Assembly: GCA_963728475.1 (NCBI GenBank)
Contig: CAVSKL010000001.1
Coordinates: 248,001-312,000, forward strand
Reading direction: 5' to 3'
Length of the DNA: 64,000 nucleotides
From: CAVSKL01 sp963728475 [NCBI: Candidatus Eiseniibacteriota bacterium]
GTDB taxonomy: Bacteria > Eisenbacteria > RBG-16-71-46 > JABDJR01
This document shows positions 44,658 to 53,250 of the stretch, one piece after another. The notes beneath the pieces were generated by a model. That model made no database searches. It saw only the letters and a list, made by a program, of their open reading frames with translations, and was not told the origin of the DNA. Made by a program: the position numbers and the translations under genes. Each line of letters begins with the position of its first letter. Within the stretch, counting starts at the first letter, position 1.

Positions 44658-46157
44658 ATGAAACGACCCGAATCCAAGACCCTGGGCGCGCTCCGCAAGT
44701 CGAAATACCCCGACCGCACGGTGAAGGAGGAGATGCGGCTGAACCTCCTGGCCGCCCTCGCCGCGCGCCGCTCCATCTTTCCCGGTATCGTGGGGTACGA
44801 CGAAACGGTGGTGCCGGAGCTGGTGAACGCGGTGCTCGCCCGGCACGACTTCATCCTGCTGGGCCTGCGCGGCCAGGCCAAGACGCGGATCCTCCGCGGC
44901 CTGGTGGATTTTCTGGACGAGTGGATCCCGGTGGTGAAGGGCTCGGAGATCAACGACCACCCGTACCATCCGGTGAGCGCCCCGGCGCGGCGCGCGGTGG
45001 CCGAGGCCGCCGACGACACCGAGATCGAGTGGGTGCACCGCGACCTCCGCTACCAGGAGAAGCTGGCCACCCCCGACGTGACCATCGCCGACCTGATCGG
45101 CGACATCGACCCGGTGAAGGCGGCCAAGCTCAAGCTCTCCTTCTCCAGCGAGGACGCCATCCATTACGGGCTGGTGCCGCGGGCCAATCGCGGCATCTTC
45201 GCCGTCAACGAACTCCCCGACCTCCAGCCGAGGATCCAGGTGGGGCTTTTGAACATCATGCAGGAGAAGGACATTCAGATCCGGGGATTTCCGGTGCGAT
45301 TGCCGCTCGACCTCTGCATCGTCTACAGCGCCAACCCCGAGGACTACACCAACCGCGGGAACATCATCACGCCCTTGAAGGACCGGATCGACTCCCAGAT
45401 CCTCACCCACTATCCGCGGAACCTGGTGGAGGCGCGGACCATCACCGACCAGGAGTCGTGGACGGAGCGGGACGGGATCCGGTTCACCCTCCCCGACTAT
45501 CTCCGGGACGCGGTGGAACGGATCGCGTTCGAGGCGCGGGAGAGCGAGTACGTGGACCAGACCTCGGGGGTGTCCGCACGGCTCCCCATCACCGCGCTGG
45601 AATGCGTGGTCTCGAACCTGGAGCGGAGGGCGCGGGCGGCCGGCGGCAAGCAGGCGGTGGCCCGGGTCTCCGACCTCCAGGCGGCCATCCCCGCCATCAC
45701 CGGGAAGATCGAGCTGGTCTACGAGGGGGAGCAGGAAGGCCCCATGAAGGTCGCCAAGTACCTGATCGGGAAGGCGGTCAAGTGGTCGTTCGAGGCGCGC
45801 CTCCCCGAGGTGCACCCCCGGCGCAAGAAGACCAAGGGCGCGGAGGGGCGGCCGGCTCCCGAGCCCGCCAGCCCCTACCGGCCGGTGATCGAATGGTTCT
45901 CCCGCGGCACCCGGATCGAGATCGCGGACACCATGACCTCGGACGAGCATCTCGCCGCGCTGCGAAAGATCCCGGGGCTGGAGGAGCTGGCCCGGACCCA
46001 TCTGCACGCCGGGGACGGCGACGAACTGGGCGCGGCCATGGAGTTCGTGCTGGAGGGGCTCCACCAGTCGAGCGTGCTGGCCAAGGAGGAGATCGAGGGG
46101 CGGAAGATCTTCCTCGACATGTTCCAGACCATGTTCAGCGGGCTGGAAGAGAGCTGA
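44658..46157 (+). CDS. MoxR/magnesium-chelatase-like AAA+ ATPase
   Basis: A 499-residue AAA+ protein related to MoxR and the BchI/ChlI subunit. The P-loop reads LGLRGQAKTR, the AKT variant usual in this clade. The Walker B/sensor region contains RGIFAVNELPDLQ, with Asn and Glu in place of the usual DE pair, followed by LDLCIVYSANPEDYTNRG. The C-terminal part (about 290-499) is specific to this subfamily. Such ATPases act as chaperones together with a VWA protein, and the next gene, 2 bp away, encodes one. The ATG start MKRPESKTLG is preceded by a weak GGAA. The client complex is unknown. Confidence 0.88.
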   Translation: MKRPESKTLGALRKSKYPDRTVKEEMRLNLLAALAARRSIFPGIVGYDETVVPELVNAVLARHDFILLGLRGQAKTRILRGLVDFLDEWIPVVKGSEINDHPYHPVSAPARRAVAEAADDTEIEWVHRDLRYQEKLATPDVTIADLIGDIDPVKAAKLKLSFSSEDAIHYGLVPRANRGIFAVNELPDLQPRIQVGLLNIMQEKDIQIRGFPVRLPLDLCIVYSANPEDYTNRGNIITPLKDRIDSQILTHYPRNLVEARTITDQESWTERDGIRFTLPDYLRDAVERIAFEARESEYVDQTSGVSARLPITALECVVSNLERRARAAGGKQAVARVSDLQAAIPAITGKIELVYEGEQEGPMKVAKYLIGKAVKWSFEARLPEVHPRRKKTKGAEGRPAPEPASPYRPVIEWFSRGTRIEIADTMTSDEHLAALRKIPGLEELARTHLHAGDGDELGAAMEFVLEGLHQSSVLAKEEIEGRKIFLDMFQTMFSGLEES

Positions 46158-46159
46158 CC

Positions 46160-47245
46160 ATGCGCTTCGCCTATTCCGAGTGGGACGAGAGCTTCCGGAA
46201 CTTCGTCCGGTCGTTGGAGAACCTGCGGAAGCTGTTCTACCAGCTGCTGCTCCGGACCGACGGCGACGTGGACGAGGCGCTCCGATGGATGGAGGAACTC
46301 CAGCGCCGCGGCCACCTCCCCGAGGACTGGGACCTGGACGAGTTCAAGCGGCGGCTGGAGGATGAGTCGCTGATCCTTCGCGGGGAGGGCGGGTTCCAGC
46401 TCACCCGGAAGGGCGAGCGGGCCATCCGCCACGAGTCGCTGGAGCTGGTGTTCGGCGGGCTCCGCAAGGGGCTGGGGGGGCAGCACCGCACCAGCCACAC
46501 CGGGACCGGCGGCGAGCGGCTGGCGGAGACCCGCGCCTGGCGGTTCGGCGACAACCTGGCCGACCTGGACCACCCGGGGACGGTGAAGAACGCGCTCCAG
46601 CGCGGAATCGACGACATCTCGATCACCGAGGACGACTTCGAGGTGTTCGAGACCGAGCACAAGACCACGGTGGCCACGGTGCTGCTGCTGGACATCAGCC
46701 ACAGCATGGTCCTCTACGGCGAGGACCGCATGACCCCGGCCAAGATGGTGGCGCTGGCCATGGCCGAGCTGATCATGACGAAGTACCCCAAGGACAGCCT
46801 GGACGTGGTGCTGTTCGGGGACGACGCCCGGCAGGTGCCCCTGGACGAGCTCCCCTACACCGGGGCCGGCCCCTTTCACACCAACACCAAGGCCGGGCTC
46901 CGGCTGGCCCAGCAGATCCTCCGCCGGAAGAAGCATGCCCAGAAGCAGGTGTTCATGATCACCGACGGGAAGCCTTCGTGCATCTGGGAGGAGGGACGGC
47001 TCTACAAGAACTCGTTCGGGCTGGACGAGAAGATCGTGAACCGCACCCTGGACGAGGCGGTGCTCTGCCGCCGGCGCGGCATCCCCATCACCACCTTCAT
47101 GGTGGCGCAGGACTCGTGGCTGGTGGACTTCGTGGAGCGGCTGACCGAACTCAACCACGGCCGGGCGTACTTCACCGGGCTCGACGACCTGGGGGGCTAC
47201 GTGTTCGAGGACTTCGTCCGGAACCGGAAGAAGCGGGTGCGCTGA
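46160..47245 (+). CDS. VWA-domain protein partnered with MoxR ATPase
   Basis: A 361-residue cytosolic protein with a C-terminal von Willebrand A domain (about 165-345). The MIDAS motif is LLLDISHSMVLYGEDRM (DxSxS). Further metal ligands are expected in HTNTKAGLRLA and MITDGKPS. The N-terminal half is helical and charged, probably contacting the ATPase. It starts 2 bp after the MoxR stop (TGACCATG), so the two are one unit. In known pairs the VWA protein links the AAA+ ring to a metal-containing or membrane client; none can be named here. Confidence 0.9.
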   Translation: MRFAYSEWDESFRNFVRSLENLRKLFYQLLLRTDGDVDEALRWMEELQRRGHLPEDWDLDEFKRRLEDESLILRGEGGFQLTRKGERAIRHESLELVFGGLRKGLGGQHRTSHTGTGGERLAETRAWRFGDNLADLDHPGTVKNALQRGIDDISITEDDFEVFETEHKTTVATVLLLDISHSMVLYGEDRMTPAKMVALAMAELIMTKYPKDSLDVVLFGDDARQVPLDELPYTGAGPFHTNTKAGLRLAQQILRRKKHAQKQVFMITDGKPSCIWEEGRLYKNSFGLDEKIVNRTLDEAVLCRRRGIPITTFMVAQDSWLVDFVERLTELNHGRAYFTGLDDLGGYVFEDFVRNRKKRVR

Positions 47246-47265
47246 AGGACGCGCGGGCGGCGCGG

Positions 47266-48990
47266 TCACCCCGCGAAGAAGAACCCCGCCTGCTCCCGCC
47301 GCACCCGCACCCGGATGACCGCGTCCAGACCCCAGGCCGCTCCCGCCAGCACCGCCGCCGCCAGCACGATCCGCCACGGCGAGCGGTAAACCCAGTAGCG
47401 CAGGAACGGAATCCCCAGCGCCACGAACGCCCCCCCGAAAATCATCATCGCGAACCACGTCGCCATGAGCCGGGCCGAGCGCTCCCCACGCCGGGGGGGC
47501 TTGCTGAACGGGAGCACCGGCTGCACCGCGATCATGGCCTCGAAGAAGAGGAGCGTCACCAGCCCCAGCACCAGCATGTGCACCGCGGCGTGGAGCACGT
47601 TGTGGAAGAGCCAGGAGAAGACCCCGGTCATGACCAGGAGGTACGGCACCACGAAGTACGCCATCACGTAGTTCCGCGCGGCCAGCACCAGACGCTCCGG
47701 GCGGGACGGGGTGGCGAAGTAGATCCAGGTCGCGGTATAGGCCTCGCTCGCGGCCAGGCCCTGCGAGAGGAGCATGGGGAAGAGCAGAACCGCGAAATAG
47801 AGCAGCACCCCTTCCCGGCCGCCCGCCCGAAGCACGAACGGGTCCAGGATCGGCCCCTCACGGAGCCCCATCACCAGGTAGAGCAGGGTGAGCGGGATGA
47901 TCCCCAGCACCACCATCCGGAACCGCTGGTCGTACTTGAACTGGTTCCGGATGAGCAGCGCGATCGCGCGCCCCTCGTCCTTCCTGAAGAACAGCGAGGG
48001 CCGCCCCGAGGCCTCGGCGCGAGCCTTGCGACGGCTCTCCCCGGAACCGGTGAGGCTGGCCACCCGTTCCGAGTAGCCCATGGAGGCCTTGCCCAGCGCG
48101 ATGCGGAAGAGGAGCGCGACCGCGGCCACCGAGGCCAGCGCGGCGAGCACGTAGCGGGCCTCGAACCTGCCCTGGGCCAGCTCCAGGTAGCTGGCGAACC
48201 AGGTGGCGGGATGGAGGAAGATCCACGGGGATTGCGGGAGCGACAGGTGCGCCACCTGCCCCTTCTTCATGAGGTCGGGAATGATCGCGTACCCGCCGTA
48301 GATCACGATGGAGAGGGCGATCTGGAGGTAGCTGAGGGCGGCGCGGAGCTTGCGCGGAGGGACCAGCCGGAGGACCTCGGAGTAGGCCAGGGCCATGGTG
48401 AGCGAGACCGCCATCCCGCAGGCGGCGAAGGCGGCCAGGCCGGCCAGCCCCACCAGCGGGGTGAACCCTCCGTGAACGAAGAACACCGCGATCGGCCCCA
48501 GCCCCAGCGCGCCGGTCATGATGAACACGTACGCGCTGAACGAGCTGAGCTTGGCCGCGAACCAGGTGCGGGCGGAGACCGGCCGGTAACCCAGCACCCC
48601 GTACTCGTCGGGGGAGAGGAGGATCACGTGAAGCTCCATCAGCACCACCGCCCCCAGCATGAACATGAGGTAGGTCAACAGCACCGTTCCGGTGAACAGG
48701 AGATCCGGATTCGGCGCGAGGAGGACGGCGAGAAAGAACCCGGTCAGGGCGTAGAAGAGAAGCGTGACCACCATCGCCCACGGACTCTGGCCGCGCCCCC
48801 CGGCGCGGTTGAAGGTGGTGTTCATCCCGCGGAAATCCAGGCGGAGAAAGAGCCGGGTGAGGGTCTTCCACTGGCCGACGTCCACGCCGAACCGTTCGCG
48901 GGTGGGGTTCCCGGGGGCGGGGCTCCCGGGGGCGGTGGCGCCGGCGGAGGCGGGGGCGGGCCGGTCCGGAGCGGGGGGAACCGCGCTCAA
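47266..48990 (-). CDS. ABC-2 type permease (large exporter subunit)
   Basis: A 574-residue membrane protein with about 12 helices, among them AMVVTLLFYALTGFFLAVLL near the N-terminus and IVLAAAVLAGAAWGLDAVI at the end. A long cytoplasmic loop with many Arg/Lys residues sits around 330-370 (GESRRKARAEASGRPSLFFR). The best start is a TTG that overlaps the stop of the upstream ATPase (TTGA) and follows GGAGCGGG; the first 45 residues are then Pro/Ala-rich, so a start nearer MNTTFNRAGG is possible. It is the transport partner of the next gene; the substrate is unknown. It converges with the VWA gene across 20 bp. Confidence 0.82.
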   Translation of the reverse strand: MSAVPPAPDRPAPASAGATAPGSPAPGNPTRERFGVDVGQWKTLTRLFLRLDFRGMNTTFNRAGGRGQSPWAMVVTLLFYALTGFFLAVLLAPNPDLLFTGTVLLTYLMFMLGAVVLMELHVILLSPDEYGVLGYRPVSARTWFAAKLSSFSAYVFIMTGALGLGPIAVFFVHGGFTPLVGLAGLAAFAACGMAVSLTMALAYSEVLRLVPPRKLRAALSYLQIALSIVIYGGYAIIPDLMKKGQVAHLSLPQSPWIFLHPATWFASYLELAQGRFEARYVLAALASVAAVALLFRIALGKASMGYSERVASLTGSGESRRKARAEASGRPSLFFRKDEGRAIALLIRNQFKYDQRFRMVVLGIIPLTLLYLVMGLREGPILDPFVLRAGGREGVLLYFAVLLFPMLLSQGLAASEAYTATWIYFATPSRPERLVLAARNYVMAYFVVPYLLVMTGVFSWLFHNVLHAAVHMLVLGLVTLLFFEAMIAVQPVLPFSKPPRRGERSARLMATWFAMMIFGGAFVALGIPFLRYWVYRSPWRIVLAAAVLAGAAWGLDAVIRVRVRREQAGFFFAG

Positions 48991-49754
48991 ACCCGCTCCA
49001 GCGCGGCCAGGAACTCGGCGGTGGCCTGGCCCACGTCGTTCCCCCCGGTGGCCTTGCGGAACGCCTCCTCCAGGGTCGCGCTGCCGGTCAGGCGGGCGAT
49101 CTCCTGGTAGGTGCCGTCCACCACCACCCGCCCCTCGCTGATGATGGCGATCCGGGTGCAGATCCGTTCCACCACCTCCAGGATGTGCGAGGAGAAGAAG
49201 ATCGTCTTCCCCTGCCCGGCCAGCCGCTTCAGGAGTTCCTTGAACACCATGGCGGTGTTGGCGTCCACCCCGTTCAGGGGTTCGTCCATGAACAGGACCT
49301 CGGGGTTGTGGAGGAGCGCCGCCACCAGCAACACCTTCTGCTTCATCCCCTTGGAGAAGTCGAGCATGCGGACGTTGCGGTCCTCGGCGAGCCCGAACAG
49401 GCTCAGGAGTTCCTCGGCCCGGCGGGAGGCGCTGGCGGGGTCGAGGTGGTGCAGCGACGCCACCACCTCCAGGTACTCGACCGGACTCAGGCTCTCGAAC
49501 AGCGCCCCCGACTCCGGCACGCAGCCGATCCGCCGCTTGACCTCGACCGGGTGCTCCAGCACGTCGTAGCCGGCCACCCGGGCGGTGCCCATGGTGGGCC
49601 GCAGCAGCCCGGTGAGGATCTTGACCGTGGTCGACTTCCCCGCCCCGTTCGGTCCCAGGAAACCGTAGATCTCGCCCGGCTCCACCCGGATGGTGAGGCG
49701 GTCGAGGGCGAGCTTGTCGCCGAAGGTCTTGGTCAGGTCCTCGGTTTCGATCAT
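48987..49754 (-). CDS. ABC transporter ATP-binding protein
   Basis: A 255-residue ABC-2 type ATPase. Walker A is LGPNGAGKSTT, the Q-loop region is CVPESGALFESL, the signature has an unusual form (FSKGMKQKVLLV), Walker B is EVLFMDEPLNGVD and the switch His is in FFSSHILE. The signature FSKGM is seen in the CcmA/NatA-like exporter group. The ATG follows GGAAGGAACCCCC. It is transcribed with the overlapping permease gene. The 223-bp gap to the divergent pepF gene holds both promoters. Confidence 0.93.
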   Translation of the reverse strand: MIETEDLTKTFGDKLALDRLTIRVEPGEIYGFLGPNGAGKSTTVKILTGLLRPTMGTARVAGYDVLEHPVEVKRRIGCVPESGALFESLSPVEYLEVVASLHHLDPASASRRAEELLSLFGLAEDRNVRMLDFSKGMKQKVLLVAALLHNPEVLFMDEPLNGVDANTAMVFKELLKRLAGQGKTIFFSSHILEVVERICTRIAIISEGRVVVDGTYQEIARLTGSATLEEAFRKATGGNDVGQATAEFLAALERV

Positions 49755-49977
49755 GGGGGTTCCTTCCGGGGAGGGCGGCCGGCCCGGCCCCGGCGCCGGG
49801 GGGCCGGAAGCGAGGCCTTACCTTACCGCTTTTCGTGCCGCGAGCGGGAGCGGAACGGGCGCCGGGGAGTCCTTGGCCCGCGGTGCGCCCGGCTCCGAGG
49901 CCTCGGACGGGTGCTCCACCGCCGCCCGGTTCGGGTGGTATCCTCCCCCTCCCCGGATCAGTCCAGGAGGTTTTTCG

Positions 49978-51894
49978 ATGCGCGTATCCGTCCTCGCCCG
50001 CTTCCTTTCCGTCTGCCTGGTGCCGGCGGCGTTGGTGGCGCTCGCCCCCCGGTCCGCGACCGCGCTGGACCGCACCGACGTTCCCGCCAAGTACAAGTGG
50101 AACCTCACCGACGTCTTCGCGTCCCGGGCCGATTGGGAGAAGGCGCGGGCGGAGGTGGAGAGCCGGATCCCCGAGGTGGCGGGCTTCCAGGGCCATCTGG
50201 GGGATTCCGCCGCCGGGTTCTACCGGGCGGTCTCCACCATCGAGTCGGTCCGCCGGGAGATGGAGAAGGTCTACACGTACGCCAGCATGCTCCACGACCA
50301 GGACCTGAGGGTGAGCGAGAACCTCCAGATGGACCAGTCGGCTCAGAACCTCGCGGTCAAGCTGGGCACCGCGGCTTCCTACCTGCGGCCGGAGATCCTG
50401 GCCATGGGCAAGGAGAAGGTGGAGTCGTTCCTGGCCGCGGAGCCCAAGCTCGCCCCGTACAAGCCGTATCTGGAGGACCTCCTCCGCTGGGCTCCGCACA
50501 CCCTGAACCCGCCCGAGGAGAAGATCGTGGCCCAGGCCGGGAACCTGACCGGGGCGGGGTCGTCGGTGTACTCGGTGTTCACCAATGCCGACATGCCCTT
50601 CCCCACCGTGGTCATGGCGGGCGGCGATTCGGTGCGGATGGACCCGCCCAACTACGGCCTCTACCGGGGCTCGGACAACCGCGCCGACCGCATGACCGCG
50701 TTCCACGCGTTCTTCAGCACCTATCAGGATTTCCGGCGGACCCTGGCCGCCACCCTCTACGCCCAGACCAAGGCCCACATCTTCGATCGCGACGTGCATC
50801 ATTTCGACAGCTGCGTGCAGGAGGCTCTGTTCGGCGACAACATCCCGGTGAGCGTGTACGACCAGCTCACCGCCGACACCCATGCCAGCCTGCCGGTACT
50901 CTTCCGCTATCTGAATCTGCGAAAGCGCATGATGAACCTGGACACCCTGCGCTACGAGGACCTCTACGCGTCGATCGTGAAGGACGTGGATCTCAAGTAC
51001 ACGCCGGAAGAGGCCATGGACATGACCTTGGCCTCGTTCGCGCCGCTCGGGGCCAAGTACGTCGACACGCTGCGGAAGGGGTACCGGAGCGGCTGGGTGG
51101 ACTTCATGCCGAACCGCGGGAAGCGCCAGGGGGCCTACAGCACCGACGTCTACGGCGTGCACCCATACGAGCTTCTGAATTTCACCGGGACCTTCGAGGA
51201 AGTCTCGACCCTGGCCCACGAGTCCGGGCACTCCATGCATACCTACCTCGCCGACCAGGCGCAACCCTACGTGACCCACGACTACGCCACCTTCGTGGCC
51301 GAGGTGGCGTCGACCCTGAACGAGAACCTGCTTTTCCATTACGCGCTCGACCACGCCAAGAGCGACGACGAGCGGCTCTTTCTGCTCGGGAACTACCTCG
51401 ACAACGTGCGCACCACGATCTTCCGGCAGGTCATGTTCGGGGAGTTCGAGCGCAAGTTCCACGAGATGGCCGAGAAGGGGACGTCGCTCACCGGCGACAA
51501 CCTGAACGACCTCTACCTGGGGATCGTGCGCACCTACTACGGGGCGGACAAGGGGGTGTGCGCGGTGGACAGCCTGTACGCGGCGGAATGGGCGTTTGTC
51601 CCCCACTTCTACTACGACTTCTACGTCTACCAGTATGCGACGAGCATGGTGGCGGCGATCTCCATCGCCAACGGGATCCGCTCCGAGGCCTCGGCGACTC
51701 CCCCATCGACCGCCGAGCGCGACGCCTACCTCGCGATGCTCGCGAAGGGATCGTCGGAGTACCCGGTCGACCTGTTGAAGGGGGCGGGGGTGGACATGAC
51801 CACCTCGGCGCCGTTCCAGGCCGCCATGGCCGAGATGAATCACATCATGGATAAGATCGAGGCGATCCTGGACCGGCAGGAGGGGAAGAGGTAG
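49978..51894 (+). CDS. pepF: Oligoendopeptidase F (M3B) with a signal peptide
   Basis: A 638-residue zinc metallopeptidase that cleaves short peptides. The zinc motif HESGH (His414-His418) is in STLAHESGHSMHTYLADQ, followed by the downstream Glu in FVAEVASTLNE. The M3 oligopeptidase domain covers most of the protein, from about residue 150. Unusually for PepF, the N-terminus is a clear signal peptide (LARFLSVCLVPAALVALAPR, then SATA), so it should work in the periplasm or outside the cell. The ATG follows AGGAGG. Its 3' end is directly followed by a long G-rich repeat array. Confidence 0.93.
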   Translation: MRVSVLARFLSVCLVPAALVALAPRSATALDRTDVPAKYKWNLTDVFASRADWEKARAEVESRIPEVAGFQGHLGDSAAGFYRAVSTIESVRREMEKVYTYASMLHDQDLRVSENLQMDQSAQNLAVKLGTAASYLRPEILAMGKEKVESFLAAEPKLAPYKPYLEDLLRWAPHTLNPPEEKIVAQAGNLTGAGSSVYSVFTNADMPFPTVVMAGGDSVRMDPPNYGLYRGSDNRADRMTAFHAFFSTYQDFRRTLAATLYAQTKAHIFDRDVHHFDSCVQEALFGDNIPVSVYDQLTADTHASLPVLFRYLNLRKRMMNLDTLRYEDLYASIVKDVDLKYTPEEAMDMTLASFAPLGAKYVDTLRKGYRSGWVDFMPNRGKRQGAYSTDVYGVHPYELLNFTGTFEEVSTLAHESGHSMHTYLADQAQPYVTHDYATFVAEVASTLNENLLFHYALDHAKSDDERLFLLGNYLDNVRTTIFRQVMFGEFERKFHEMAEKGTSLTGDNLNDLYLGIVRTYYGADKGVCAVDSLYAAEWAFVPHFYYDFYVYQYATSMVAAISIANGIRSEASATPPSTAERDAYLAMLAKGSSEYPVDLLKGAGVDMTTSAPFQAAMAEMNHIMDKIEAILDRQEGKR

Positions 51895-51899
51895 GGACG

Positions 51900-52262
51900 C
51901 GGGGGAGGCGGCGGGGAGGTTGGGGGGCGGGCGGCGGGGGGTTCGGGGCGGGCGGTGTGGGGTTCGGGGCGGGCGGTGTGGGGTTCCGGGCGGGGGTGTG
52001 GGGTTCCGGGCGGGCGGTGTGGGGTTCCGGGGCGGGCGGTGTGGGGTTCCGGGGCGGGCGGTGTGGGGTTCGGGGCGGGCGGTGTGGGGTTCGGGGCGGG
52101 CGGTGTGGGGTTCGGGGCGGGCGGTGTGGGGTTCCGGGCGGGGGTGTGGGGTTCCGGGGCGGGCGGTGTGGGGTTCTGGGGCGGGCGGTGTGGGGTTCCG
52201 GGGCGGGCGGTGTGGGGTTCCGGGGCGGGCGGTGTGGGGTTCCGGGGCGGGGGTTTCCGGGG
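51900..52262. repeat. G-rich 21-bp tandem repeat array, about 17 copies
   Basis: Head-to-tail copies of a 20-22-bp unit (GTTCCGGGGCGGGCGGTGTG and variants with GTTCGGGGC or an extra GGGGT), starting a few bases after the pepF stop. The plus strand carries runs of three to five G throughout, so G-quadruplex formation is possible. The array is open in several frames, but the translated Gly/Arg/Val strings are not credible proteins. Confidence 0.92.
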
Positions 52263-53173
52263 CAATGGCGGGGGCTCGCGGCGGGGCGGCCACCAAGACC
52301 TTCAGTCGCTCGCGTTCGGTCGCCTGGGCCCATGGTGGATTGGGCCCACCGCGGGTTCCGGCCGGCCGCGGCGTGAGCGGGTTCATCGCGAGTTTTCAAG
52401 CGCGGGCGTTCGATCGCGCGAACCTCGGGCTGCCTGTCGTCTTTCTGAACGCGCCCGGACCCGATCGTGCCGACCGCGGGTTCCGGCCGGCCGCGAGAGA
52501 ACCCGATCGCCGCGGATTCGGTCCGGCCGCAGCGTGATCCAGGCTCCCGCGGATTCCGGGGCGCGGGTTGGGCCCATCGAGGATTCTCACCGACCGCAAG
52601 CGAATCGGATCCCCCGCGGATTCCGGCCGGGGCCCGATCAGGTCCCCCCAGCGGGCTCCGCCCGGCCGCGGCCGGCTGGGCGCACTACGGGAACCGGCCG
52701 ACCGGTGCCCGGTTGGCTGCGCCGCAGGTTCCGGAGTACGCCGGGTCAAGTCCCGACGCGCCCGTAGCACGCACCCGCCGTGGGAGGCGGAACAGGCCTG
52801 GCCAAGTCCCGGCGCGCCCGTAACAGGCACCCTCACAAGGTAATTTGCTTGTATTCGGCGTACCCGGGTATCATATTGCTACACAATGTGTTAGAAGGCT
52901 AGCACGCGGCTGGTTGCGCCGCGCTGGCGGTTGGCTTCGCTGCGTCGCCGGCTGGTTGCGCCGCGTTGCCGGTTGATCGCTCCGCGCTTTGACTGCGCCA
53001 CGCTACTGGTTGATCGTGCCGCGGGGGCGCCCACCGAGCCTCCCGGCGCTTGGGTTCGGTCGCGCGGGTCGAGAACCGAGCCGCCGGTCTCCGATCGACC
53101 GAACAGGCTCCCACCGCCCGGTCCAAGGTGCGTCGAATATCACGCAACCAGCTTATTTCGCAATGATTTGGGG
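52263..53173. other. Non-coding field with degenerate repeats upstream of HNH copy 2
   Basis: About 900 bp without a gene. From 52300 to 52800 it shows scattered copies of CGCGGATTCCGGCCGG-like blocks. An AT-rich island at about 52838-52900 stands out. From 52911 to 53060 degenerate 18-24-bp repeats built on CTGGTTGCGCCGCGCTGGC follow. A second AT-rich stretch at 53145-53173 leads into the promoter of the HNH gene. I see no RNA gene. Confidence 0.6.
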
Positions 53174-53201
53174 TTGACGCCGCCGGCCCTTGTGCTACTA
53201 T
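53174..53201 (+). promoter_or_regulatory. Sigma-70 promoter of HNH copy 2
   Basis: TTGACG (53174-53179) and TACTAT (53196-53201) are 16 bp apart, 50 bp before the HNH start. The same TTGAC and TACTAT hexamers precede the paralogue at 13919-15451, where the spacing is 17 bp. Confidence 0.72.
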
Positions 53202-53250
53202 CCATGTGATGAGTCTAGCCGTTCGCCCCGCCCGTGGGAGGTGTATCGTC

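Noticed and set aside
51905-52537. Long Gly/Arg/Val reading frames across the G-rich array
   Set aside because: They are translations of a 21-bp repeat, open in several frames at once, and lack ribosome binding sites or a domain.
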